From assembly GCA_015179125.1 (NCBI GenBank), contig WHVA01000056.1, forward strand, positions 248,001 to 312,000: a stretch of DNA of 64,000 nt, read 5' to 3'. Both the position numbers and the translations under genes were made by a program. The notes beneath the pieces were generated by a model. It made no database searches, had not been told where the DNA came from, and was given only the letters and a program-made list of their open reading frames with translations. This DNA is from Gautieria morchelliformis. Its lineage: Eukaryota > Basidiomycota > Agaricomycetes > Gomphales > Gomphaceae. Shown here piece after piece: positions 34,364-43,266 of the stretch (positions are counted from its first letter, which is position 1; the number at the start of each line of letters is the position of its first letter).

Positions 34364-35182
34364 GACCTAATGCCATTTAGGCAAGTTGTGAGGCTTGGCC
34401 ATGCCTTGAAGTTCTAGATAGGTATCTAGGGCCTCGAGGTCCTTACACGATGACATGGGCTCCCATGTCACGTCTCCTAGAGTCCACCTGATTTGGAACT
34501 CTAGGTCTTTTGAGTTTATCCATCAGTGGGATAAGATCTTGTCGACGAGCCACTCCTCATCATTCACTCCAAAGTCATAAATGACTTTGCTTCCCGGCAA
34601 GGGAATAGGTCGTCATTATTCACTTCATACCGTCGTATGAGGTTGGTATGGAATGTTGGCGCGATGCGTCGGTTTTTCAATTCCTCCGGTAATTCGAGGG
34701 TTACTGTCAAGGCATCATTGTGGGCTTCCTTCACACGATATGGCCCAACATATCATGGTACTAGCTTCCTGGCCCTTCCTTTTTGCAGGGTCAGGTTCTG
34801 CGTCGACAGATATATGCTGTCTCCCACTGCATATATGTCCCCTTCACGATGTTTCTTATTTGCGTGAAACATCTGTGTCACGCAATGCTCTATGATTGCA
34901 TTGTGTGCTGCCATCAGGTTCCATTGAGCCTGATGTGTGAATTGCGTCACTCCCTTGAAGGGAGTGTCCATAGCCATTGGTAGGTCGATCCGCGGCATAT
35001 ATCCGTGGCTCAGCTCGAAGGGTGTGAACCCTGTCATCGAGCTGACATTGCTGTTTAAGGCAACTTCAACCATTGGGGACTTGTTGGCCCAGTCCTTTTG
35101 ATCATCCTTGACAACTGATCAAAGGACCTGGCCTATCAAATGGTTTGCCCAGTCAGTCGCGCCATCTGTTTGAGGATGGAAC
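34364..35182 (-). pseudogene. C-terminal pol fragment of element A (integrase, chromodomain-like end)
   Basis: The fragment reads the integrase C-terminal half (VEVALNSNVSSMTGFTPFEL, then HGYMPRIDLPMAMDTPFKGV and FHANKKHREGD) and further downstream a chromodomain-like segment near 34380-34560. Frames are interrupted. It corresponds position by position to 54640-55473 of element C. Confidence 0.75.
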
Positions 35183-35650
35183 TGTAAGGGCAACCCTGGC
35201 TAGTCGTGGAGATCACACTACCACACAACTGACAAGGGGAAATCCAAAGTATGTATAAATGAACAGAGCATACAAGAGAGGGGGTTCTCACCTGACAAGG
35301 GGAAATCCAAAGAGAAAAGTCTAAGGACCCCCAATGTCAGCGAGCCCGTATTATACTACGCTGCGCAACCAGGGACAACGCTTGGCACCTGCCATCAACC
35401 CTGCATCCCCCTGACCCTTGATCGACCCTTGATGCCACCTATTATGCAAGTCGCTTGATTTCCGACACTGTTCCGGGGCGGAAGTCGGAAATCGGAGTGG
35501 AACTGGCAAGGCGAACGGAACTGGTGGAAGTTCTCCCAGAAGCGGAATCGTTCCCGAAAGCGGATGCGGAGATGGAATCGGAACCGGAAGCGGAGTCGGA
35601 ACTGGGTGTGGTGTCGGAACTGGAAATGGAAAACAGGGTGTCCCCTGACA
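35183..35650 (-). repeat. 3' LTR of element B
   Basis: This 468-bp terminal repeat contains a dense run of degenerate GGAA/CGGAA hexamer-like repeats (about 35470-35630). The pol frame continues into it and stops at 35442. Confidence 0.93.
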
Positions 35651-38600
35651 TCACCCCCCCTCTAGCGTGCTGCGTCCTCGAAGCGCGGGACACAAGGGAT
35701 TGAAATGCCAGCGAGCGGATTCGGCGAGGGGCACCTGGATGTGTCCTGTAGAACTCCCGGAGTTTGTCAGGAGCGGAAACATCTTGCTCTGGGACCCACG
35801 AATTCTCCTCGTACCCATACCCTTCCCATTTCACGAGGAATTGGAGTCGTCCTCGCACAAACCGGCTGTCCAGGATCCGTTCTACCACGTAGTGCTCTTC
35901 CCCATCTACAATTTCTGGCGGAGGTGGCGGATGAGCCTTCCGACGTGGAATTGGGTCCTCAAGCATAGGGAGTAACTTCACCACGTTGAAGACGGGGTGG
36001 AGGCGGGACATGGACATCGGAAGTCGGAGGCGGTATGCATTCCGTCCAACCCTCCGCGTCACTGTGAAGGGCCCAAGGTAGCGGTGGGCAAGCTTCTGCG
36101 AAGGGCGTGTGGTGCGGATGTCGCTTGCATCTAGGTACACCTTGTCTCCAACTTGGTACTCTGGGGCAGGAACCCGGCGTCGGTTGTAGTACCTTGCCAT
36201 GTCATCCTTGGCCTTTGCAAGGGCCGACTTGGCTTCCGAAAGGGTGGAGTCCATGCGGTCTCGGAACTCATTGACCGTCTCGAGTCGGGAGTCAGCCTGG
36301 CGTGGTTCGAAGCCCATCCGCGGGTGTCGTCCGGAGTCAAGCATGAAGGGAGTCTGTTGCGTGGCGGAATGGACATGGTTGTTGTATTGGAATTCCGCCA
36401 GCGGAAGTAACTCATCCCAGTCATCCTGCCTCTCATTGACAAAGAGGCGGAGATATTGCTCCAACTCCTGATTGACCCGTTCCATCTGTCCGTCGCCCTG
36501 CGGATGGCACGCTGTGGTGGTAGCCAGCTTTATGCCGAGCAGGCGGTAGAGCTCCCGAGTCAGTTCCGCGACAAACTGCGGACCTCGGTCGGAAACGACT
36601 TGCTTCGGGAGCCCATGCAACTTCCAGACATGTGCAAGGAACAGGCGGGCCGCTCCGAGGGCTGTGATCGTCGTGTGCGTCGGAATGAAGTGGGACACCT
36701 TGCTCACCGAATCCACGACGTTCATGATCGCGTCGGAGCCATGAGACTCTGGGAGTTCAACGATGAAGTCGACACTGATGGTGTCCCAGCGGGATTCGGG
36801 AATCGGGAGCGGAACAAGTTCTCCGACGGGCGGACGTCGTTGCGCTTTGGTTCGGAGACAAAGGTCACACGTCTTCACGTACTGTCCGATGTAGCGGGAC
36901 ATCTGAGGCCACCAGTAATTCCGAGCCACTAACTCCAGCGTCTTCCACCTGCCAGCATGCCCAGCGACCCGTGTGTCATGGTGCTGGGACACGATGCGAC
37001 GGCGGAGGTCCGCCCCACCCGGAACATAGACCTTGCCTCTGAAGTGGAGCAGTCCATCACGTTCCGACCATTCCGCTGCCCGTACAGACCGTGAGTGCCC
37101 CTTCCGGAGTTCCTCCACTGCCTTCACCACCGACTCCTCCTTCTCTCCATTCCGGTACTGCCTCCGGATATCCCGGAGCATTTCCGCTTCCGCCCCAACT
37201 GCAGTTACTCCTTCTAGGGCACGGATTGCAAAGAGACTTGGGCGGAGCAGTGTCATATCCGCGTTGTCTCCACTTCCGCTTCCGTGATCCGCGCGGCGGG
37301 ATAGGGCATCGGGCTTGCCCATGGTGCGGCCGGGGCGGTGGTGGAGCATGAAGTCAAACCGGGACAGGTGTAGGGACCACCGTGCTTGTCGTCGGTTCAG
37401 CTTCTTAGCCATGCGGAAATACTCGAGGTTCTTGTGGTCTGTCCAGATCTCAAAAGGGCATAGAGCACCCTCGAGGAAGTGTCGCCACTCCTCCAGCGCT
37501 CGGATGATTGCCAGCATCTCCTTGTCATGGATCTCATAGTTCCGCTCGACCGGACTAAGGCTCTTAGAGAAGAAGGCAATCGGATGCCACCCCCCACCAT
37601 CTTCCGATGACTGCTGTGACAAGACCGCTCCGGTAGCTGCGTCGGAAGAATCCGCCTCGACTCGATAAGGGCGAGAGTCGTCGGGAAAGATCAGGACCGG
37701 GGCGGAAGTGATCAGCTCCTTGAGTTTGTCAAAGGAAGTCTGTTCCGGCTCTCCCCACCGCCATCCAACCTCCTTCTTGGTGAGGTCGAAGAGGGCACGG
37801 GCGTGGCAGGAGAAGTCCTTGATGAACCGCCGGTAGATATTGACAAACCCAATGAAGGACTGGACCTCCTTCTTGTTTCGCGGCGCGGGCCAATCCGATA
37901 CACCGGAAACTTTGACTGGGTCCATTTCCACCTTTCCTTCCGACACAATCACCCCAAGATACTCTATCCGCGTCCGCTCAAATTCGCACTTTTCCGGCTT
38001 GAGACACAGGTTGTACTCCCGGAGCCGTTCCAGCACTCTCCGCACGACTTCCCGATGTTCAGACATTGTTTTCGTGAAAATGAGGATGTCATCGAGGTAG
38101 ACGCAGACAACCCCTTCTGCTATCATGTCACGGAAAATGTCATTCATCATCGTCTGGAATGTGGCGGGACTGTTGGTGAGGCCAAAGAACATGACCTGTG
38201 GCTCAAAGAGTCCTCGATTGGTGCGGAATGCGGCCTTCCACTCGTCTCCCTCCCGGATCCGGACATTGTTGAAGCCCCAGCGGACATCCAGCTTAGTGAA
38301 GTACCTCGCCCCGCGGAGTTGTGTGATCAGTTCGGAAATGAGTGGAATGGGGTACCGGTTCTTGATCGTGATCGCATTCAAGGTCCGGTAGTCCTGCACA
38401 AGTCTGAGCGAGCCATCCTTCTTCTTGATGAAGAACACCGGAGATGCCATGGGTGACTTGGAGGGGCGGATCCTCCCTGTACGGAGGTTTTCCGCAAGGA
38501 ATGCATCGAGCTCTACCTGCTCCTTGGGTGACAGCGGGTAGACCTTGCAGTTGGTGGGCTTTGACCCAGGCTCCAACTCGATGGCGTGGTCCCACAGCTT

Positions 38601-39566
38601 CCGTGGAGGCAGGGTATCAAACGACTCCTTGGAAAAGACGTCCTCGAACTCTCGCAGGTACTCCGGAATTTCCGCCTCTACTCTATCATGCCTCTTGGAG
38701 GCTTCAGCAAGGCGTTGCGAAATATTTCCGGTGGCGTGGATGTGTTCCGCTTCCGGCGGAAGGTTTACGTACAGCAAGCGCTCCCCTTCCGCCAGAATGT
38801 CTTCCGGGCTGAGTCGGATGACGTCGGAATCGGAATCGGAATCGGAAGTGGGATCCGGTTCAAATTCCGCTTCCGAGTCTTCTTCTGCAAGCAGTGGATG
38901 GGGGCCAGAACGACATGTCTGTATGAGCCGTTCAGTCTTCCGCTGCTCCTGGCGCTCCTTCCGCAGTTCCGACCTGCACATGTGACACTTGGCTGGACAT
39001 CGACTCATCAGTACCTTCCGAGTCTGCCAATTGATCTCCGGGTTGTGCTCCTGAAGCCAGGTAAACCCGAGGATGATGTCCTGCTTCCCCAGGCTGGTGA
39101 CTGCAAAGGAAGTGCGTTCTGAGTGTCCATCGTAGCGGAGAATTGTGTCTACTATCTCCGTGATGGACCCTGCCTCATTGGGGCTTCCATCCACATTGAA
39201 CACCGGGATTGCACGTTGCAACTTCCGCGTCGTCAGTCGGTTCCGTTCCACATAGTCCCGGTCCATAAACTGACCAGTGGCCCCGCAATCGACAAGGGCG
39301 GGTCCGGATTTGACTTCCGCCGTATCTGTCGTCTGGATCTCCACCTTAATGACTAGTGACTTGGGGCCAGGGGTGGCAGCAACAACATAGCGCTTCGGAA
39401 GGCGTCTCTCCCAAGGGCGGATGCGGGATGGATGGGGTGTCAGATTTGGTTTTTGTGTGACTTTATCCGGTGGGTCTGTACGAAGTGAGGGGAGTGGGGG
39501 CTTTTCATTCTCTACTTCAAGACAGGCAAACCGGTTATGTACAGGCAGCAGGGGCACACATCTCAC
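35442..39566 (-). CDS. Pol polyprotein of element B: protease, RT, RNase H, integrase, chromodomain
   Basis: The uninterrupted frame shows, in order: an aspartic protease site (GPALVDCGATGQFMDRDYV, with D-C-G-A instead of the usual D-S/T-G), reverse transcriptase with LDVRWGFNNVRI and the catalytic CVYLDDILIFTK (YLDD), RNase H with PFEIWTDHKNLEYF, an HHCC zinc site (HHDTRVAGHAGRWKT followed by CDLCLRTKAQ), the integrase catalytic residues in ISVDFIVELP, VVSDRGPQFVAEL and MERVNQELEQYL, and a chromodomain (YVVERILDSRFVRG then FLVKWEGYGYEENSWVPE). A Ser/Asp/Thr-rich tail is encoded inside the 3' LTR. The frame overlaps the end of gag in the -1 phase and begins there without an ATG, so expression by -1 frameshifting is likely. 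It looks capable of function. Confidence 0.93.
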   Translation of the reverse strand: MRCVPLLPVHNRFACLEVENEKPPLPSLRTDPPDKVTQKPNLTPHPSRIRPWERRLPKRYVVAATPGPKSLVIKVEIQTTDTAEVKSGPALVDCGATGQFMDRDYVERNRLTTRKLQRAIPVFNVDGSPNEAGSITEIVDTILRYDGHSERTSFAVTSLGKQDIILGFTWLQEHNPEINWQTRKVLMSRCPAKCHMCRSELRKERQEQRKTERLIQTCRSGPHPLLAEEDSEAEFEPDPTSDSDSDSDVIRLSPEDILAEGERLLYVNLPPEAEHIHATGNISQRLAEASKRHDRVEAEIPEYLREFEDVFSKESFDTLPPRKLWDHAIELEPGSKPTNCKVYPLSPKEQVELDAFLAENLRTGRIRPSKSPMASPVFFIKKKDGSLRLVQDYRTLNAITIKNRYPIPLISELITQLRGARYFTKLDVRWGFNNVRIREGDEWKAAFRTNRGLFEPQVMFFGLTNSPATFQTMMNDIFRDMIAEGVVCVYLDDILIFTKTMSEHREVVRRVLERLREYNLCLKPEKCEFERTRIEYLGVIVSEGKVEMDPVKVSGVSDWPAPRNKKEVQSFIGFVNIYRRFIKDFSCHARALFDLTKKEVGWRWGEPEQTSFDKLKELITSAPVLIFPDDSRPYRVEADSSDAATGAVLSQQSSEDGGGWHPIAFFSKSLSPVERNYEIHDKEMLAIIRALEEWRHFLEGALCPFEIWTDHKNLEYFRMAKKLNRRQARWSLHLSRFDFMLHHRPGRTMGKPDALSRRADHGSGSGDNADMTLLRPSLFAIRALEGVTAVGAEAEMLRDIRRQYRNGEKEESVVKAVEELRKGHSRSVRAAEWSERDGLLHFRGKVYVPGGADLRRRIVSQHHDTRVAGHAGRWKTLELVARNYWWPQMSRYIGQYVKTCDLCLRTKAQRRPPVGELVPLPIPESRWDTISVDFIVELPESHGSDAIMNVVDSVSKVSHFIPTHTTITALGAARLFLAHVWKLHGLPKQVVSDRGPQFVAELTRELYRLLGIKLATTTACHPQGDGQMERVNQELEQYLRLFVNERQDDWDELLPLAEFQYNNHVHSATQQTPFMLDSGRHPRMGFEPRQADSRLETVNEFRDRMDSTLSEAKSALAKAKDDMARYYNRRRVPAPEYQVGDKVYLDASDIRTTRPSQKLAHRYLGPFTVTRRVGRNAYRLRLPMSMSRLHPVFNVVKLLPMLEDPIPRRKAHPPPPPEIVDGEEHYVVERILDSRFVRGRLQFLVKWEGYGYEENSWVPEQDVSAPDKLREFYRTHPGAPRRIRSLAFQSLVSRASRTQHARGGVMSGDTLFSISSSDTTPSSDSASGSDSISASAFGNDSASGRTSTSSVRLASSTPISDFRPGTVSEIKRLA

Positions 39567-40738
39567 CCGCTGCGTGTCACAAAATCCGATGCATCTTCCG
39601 CTTCCGGTAGACCATGTTCCGCATTTTCGGAAAACTCTTCCGCAGTGGGCACTCCGTTTATGTCTGCAAGCGCGAGGAACTCTGGAAGGATCTCGAGTTT
39701 CTCCTCTGTGGTCATAAGCCGGATATCAAAGGCTTGGGGGCACTCGCGAGCGTAGTGGCCTGGTTGTCGGCAGCGGAAGCAGGTGATAGTTCCATGGCCT
39801 TTTCCGCGCATGCGGTCAACATCCATCGGGGCAGGGCCACTCTTCGAGGGAGGAGGGCTATGGTTCCTAATAGGAGCAGGCGGAGCAAGCATCGGAAATA
39901 ATTTCCGTGTGGGAATGAATGCGCTTCCGGGTTTTGGCACAGGTTGAGTAGGACGAGCGGAACTGCGTGTCGTGTTCCGACTCGTCTCCACGAAGGCCTC
40001 ATTTGCCTCCCTGTTCCGAGAAACCTTCTGCGCAGCTTGGTACCACCCTTCCGGGTCATCAAAATCCGGAGCTCCATCCCCAAGCAGCGCAACTTGGTTC
40101 TGGAGCGTCGGATCAAGTCCTCGTCGGAATTTGATGACGATCGTCTTGTCGTCGTCATATTCCGCAAGGTCGATGAGCTCCTGGAAGCGATCGATGTAGT
40201 CATCGACCGGATCTTTGGCCTGGTACCAGCTCGTCCCCTCGAGCTTTGTAAGGGCTGTGAGCTGCTCGTTTTTCGGGCAGAACTGGTCGGAAAATGTTTT
40301 CTCGAACGCGTCCCAGTCCCGGAAGTAGTTCCCCTTGCCCTTTGCTTCATGTTGGATCACCTTGTTTGCAAAACGGGCTGCGCGGTCCGATTTGAAAAAG
40401 GACAACGTCCAGTGAATCCGAGCCTGGTCGTTCGGAAAGAGGTCTCCGACAATTACGAAGTAGATGCTGCATGTGTTGAAGAATGCGCGTCCCTTCTCCC
40501 GATCTCCGTCAAAGTCCGCCGGAGTTGCGGGTTTGACCTTTGCTAACTTCGCGGACATCCTCTTTTCCGCTAGTTCCGCTTTTCCGAAATCCGGATCATC
40601 CAGCATTTCATTTCCACCACCTTGTGGAATATCTAACTTAGCCAAAATCGCTTGTAAGGCTGTTTCAATCGCGTCGGTCTTCATCCGGTTCCGCGTCAAT
40701 TCCTCCTCCATATTCCGAAGACGATCGTCCGGATCCAT
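39563..40738 (-). CDS. Gag of Ty3 element B with CCHC knuckle
   Basis: From the ATG at 40738 (MDPDDRLRNMEEELTRNR) the protein has 391 residues: an N-terminal coiled coil, a retrotransposon gag region (ADFDGDREKGRAFFNTCSIY, then FKSDRAARFANKVI and LTALTKLEGTSWYQAKDPVD) and one zinc knuckle CFRCRQPGHYARECPQAF near the C-terminus. It would form the virus-like particle and bind element RNA. The same frame is open for 66 further codons upstream, reaching into the 5' LTR, but without another ATG. Confidence 0.88.
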   Translation of the reverse strand: MDPDDRLRNMEEELTRNRMKTDAIETALQAILAKLDIPQGGGNEMLDDPDFGKAELAEKRMSAKLAKVKPATPADFDGDREKGRAFFNTCSIYFVIVGDLFPNDQARIHWTLSFFKSDRAARFANKVIQHEAKGKGNYFRDWDAFEKTFSDQFCPKNEQLTALTKLEGTSWYQAKDPVDDYIDRFQELIDLAEYDDDKTIVIKFRRGLDPTLQNQVALLGDGAPDFDDPEGWYQAAQKVSRNREANEAFVETSRNTTRSSARPTQPVPKPGSAFIPTRKLFPMLAPPAPIRNHSPPPSKSGPAPMDVDRMRGKGHGTITCFRCRQPGHYARECPQAFDIRLMTTEEKLEILPEFLALADINGVPTAEEFSENAEHGLPEAEDASDFVTRSG

Positions 40739-40925
40739 GTTGGAAGGAGAAATATGGGACGGGATTTCCGGGGTTGGGAGCTCGACGTAAGAAGAGGGGC
40801 TGTCGTACGCTGTATGTGCGGAAGAGGTTGCGATCTCCGAGTCGCTGTCTCCGATTCCGAACGCACCTATGGCGAATGCAACGCACAGTACGACCGCCGG
40901 TCCTCTAGGGGAGAGACTTTTCTGC

Positions 40926-41393
40926 TGTAAGGGCAACCCTGGCTAGTCGTGGAGATCACACTACCACACAACTGACAAGGGGAAATCCAAAGTATGTATA
41001 AATGAACAGAGCATACAAGAGAGGGGGTTCTCACCTGACAAGGGGAAATCCAAAGAGAAAAGTCTAAGGACCCCCAATGTCAGCGAGCCCGTATTATACT
41101 ACGCTGCGCAACCAGGGACAACGCTTGGCACCCGCCATCAACCCTGCATCCCCCTGACCCTTGATTGACCCTTGATGCCACCTATTATGTGAGTCGCTTG
41201 ATTTCCGACACTGTTCCGGGGCGGAAGTCGGAAATCGGAGTGGAACTGGCAAGGCGAACGGAACTGGTGGAAGTTCTCCCAGAAGCGGAATCGTTCCCGA
41301 AAGCGGATGCGGAGATGGAATCGGAACCGGAAGCGGAGTCGGAACTGGGTGTGGTGTCGGAACTGGAAATGGAAAACAGGGTGTCCCCTGACA
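40926..41393 (-). repeat. 5' LTR of element B
   Basis: Same length as the other LTR. Visible differences are T/C in CACC(T/C)GCC, C/T in GAT(C/T)GACC and two adjacent-region changes in TTATG(CA/TG)AG, hence a fairly recent insertion. Confidence 0.93.
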
Positions 41394-42334
41394 GTATCAG
41401 CTGCGTAGAGTACTCTTGGGACTACGACCGCTATATAGAACTGCCTCATGTGCTTAGCTGATACTCCTTTCGCCGTCCTCGCAATCCTACGATATTGGTC
41501 CATTATCTGGGTGCCCTTCTTTAGTGCATAGTTCACTTGATATTTGAAGCGTAACTCCTGGTCCATCATTATCCCCAAGTACTTGTGCACCTCGGCGGGG
41601 GTGACCCTGTGGTTTCTGATCGTGATCGTGGGTCTAGTGGCCAGCCTTGTTTTCTTGGCTCTTGTAGGGTCACCCTCTCTCTTCCTGGTGAAACCAACTA
41701 GGCCAAACTTGTCTAGGGCGAAATTGCATTCCTGTTTTGATGCCCATTCAAGGGCTCCAGACTCCCTGCTCATGATGTCCACCAGCTTGCTGAAGGCCTC
41801 GTGTAAGCTGGCGCCCTCTGCTAGGAGAGTTGTGTCATCGACGAAAGCCACTGTGTCTTCGCCATACTCTCTGTTTGTGACTTCGAGCAGCCCTGCATTA
41901 TAGAATTGGTAGGCTATCACAGACAGCGGGCACCCTTGGTCCATGCCTCACAGGATTGGCTCTGGCGGCGCCTGATGGTCATCAAATTTCAGGGTTGCCA
42001 CCCGCCCTTCGACCTTCTGTCTGATCCACTCTGTGTATTCCAGCAGTATTCCCCTGCAGCACATGTTGTGTATCAGCTGACTTAGAATAATACTGGGGAA
42101 AGCCCCCTTTATGTCCAGAAATAGTGCGCCCATTACTTTCCCCTTCCGCCATGCGTTTTTCACCTTAGTTATGACGTAGTGCAACGTGTCCGTGGTTGTC
42201 CTGCCGGGCCTGCATCCAAAATGGTTGTCCGGGAGCAGTTTGTGTATCTCCGCCATTTTGGTGGAGTCTTCTGCTATGCAGCCTGATAGGACTTTGCCCA
42301 AAGTGTCTCGGAGGGCTATTGGGTGGTATGCTCC

Positions 42335-42831
42335 TGTTGAGGACAGGAATTATAGGCAGTAGGTATGGACTTATTGCTCAAAAGAATAGACTAGAAATTA
42401 ATTCACTCTCTCAGTGAATTTAGTTGTCACTATAAATATATTATACACTACCTAGAAATTAATTCACTACAGAGGATTTCTAGGTCAATAAATCGAAAGA
42501 ATGCTAGACTAATTTACTTGCCTCTCTCAGTGAATTTAGTTGTCACTGAGAGAGGGGGAAATTGTTTCACTGCGCATGTACTACTATCCGGCCTTTTAGC
42601 GCCCAAGAGCTCGCGCGTCGAAGTCATTTCAGACTCCGCTGGGTGCAGCCGCTTGTGAAAGTAGGAATAACAAAATGAAATAGAGAGACAGGGAGTGAGT
42701 GGAAAATTTCGAAAATAACCAGAGAAATGGATGCATGATACAAGAACAACATGAGAAGAAATTGAGAAAGCACACAACAAATTGGATATATTATGCTTGA
42801 TTTTGGTGCAGGAGCATCAATGCACCCAACA
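42335..42831. mobile_element. Solo LTR (TGTTG..CAACA, 497 bp) in the LINE RT, TSD GCTCC
   Basis: The insert starts TGTTGAGGACAGGAATTATAGG and ends GCATCAATGCACCCAACA, with the perfect five-base duplication GCTCC at 42330-42334 and 42832-42836. Removing it restores the LINE frame across LPGA and YHPIAL. TG..CA ends and TGTTGAGG are common in Ty1/copia LTRs. Inside, CTCTCTCAGTGAATTTAGTTGTCACT occurs twice (about 42405 and 42522). No internal coding region is present. Confidence 0.85.
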
Positions 42832-43052
42832 GCTCCTGGCAGCGTATAGTCAGCTTTGCCTGGTTTTCATAGAACTAAAACTTCCGAATCCCTCCATAGG
42901 GCTGGATACACCTGTAGCTCGAACGTGGCCCTGAATAGGAGCCTGATATACGGCATCAGTGTGCGCATGCACTGTATGAGTACCACGTTCTGCATGCCAT
43001 TTGGCCCTGGAGCTTTGAAGGGATTCAGCCGCTTGATGGCTCTCTGTATCTG

Positions 43053-43266
43053 TGTAAAGATGTCGATCTTAGGACCTTGTATCACAAGGGCACTGTAGAA
43101 CTTGACCAATGAGTGGTATTCTGAATGCTACGTAGTGACAGGTAAGAGTAAGATGTGATGGGAGCCGCGGGCCGGTTCCCACGCATAAACTATACAGTGG
43201 GTCCATAAGGGGCCCACTGGGATTATGTAATAGCTATTGTACATGTAGATACATGGGTTATTTACA
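43053..43266 (-). mobile_element. Solo LTR of the element C family in LINE ORF2, TSD ATCTG
   Basis: At 214 bp it has the same length as the 5' LTR of element C and is almost identical in reverse orientation (from TGTAAATAACCCATG to CGACATCTTTACA). The duplication ATCTG is perfect at 43048-43052 and 43267-43271. It shows that at least one other element of this family inserted here and was removed by LTR-LTR recombination. Confidence 0.92.

Larger units (their letters stand above)
31997..35182 (-). mobile_element. Ty3 element A, 5'-truncated (3' LTR, ORF3 and end of pol)
   Basis: The 3' LTR occupies 31997-32254 (258 bp, TGTAAAT.. to ..CTTACA on the minus strand), preceded in the element's sense by a purine tract at 32255-32264. 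Then come a diverged ORF3 and the C-terminal end of integrase with a chromodomain-like tail. Similarity to element C is collinear throughout. The element stops at 35182 inside the integrase core, exactly where the left LTR of element B starts. The five bases outside the LTR, GCCTA at 31992-31996, would be one half of its target duplication; the other half is missing. Confidence 0.85.
35183..41393 (-). mobile_element. Ty3/gypsy chromovirus B, nearly intact, two 468-bp LTRs
   Basis: LTRs at 35183-35650 and 40926-41393 are both 468 bp, begin TGTCAGGGG and end CCCTTACA in element sense, and differ at only four sites that I could find. Between them lie gag and a 1374-codon pol in overlapping frames. 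A purine tract (AGGGGGGGTGA) at 35651-35661 precedes the 3' LTR. Order is gag, protease, RT, RNase H, integrase, chromodomain. The outside flanks (GGAAC on the left, GTATC on the right) do not match, and the left neighbour is element A whereas the right neighbour is the LINE. Confidence 0.93.

Noticed and set aside
35455-35703. ORF on the plus strand in the LTR of element B (also at 41165)
   Set aside because: Glu/Ser-rich translation of the GGAA repeats, identical in both LTRs; no start or family evidence.
37803-38456. 217-codon plus-strand ORF inside element B pol
   Set aside because: Antisense to the uninterrupted pol frame at the RT domain; no independent support.
41138-41393. Continuation of the LINE RT frame into a Phe/Arg-rich tail
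   Set aside because: The tail is translated LTR of element B, a chance read-through after truncation.
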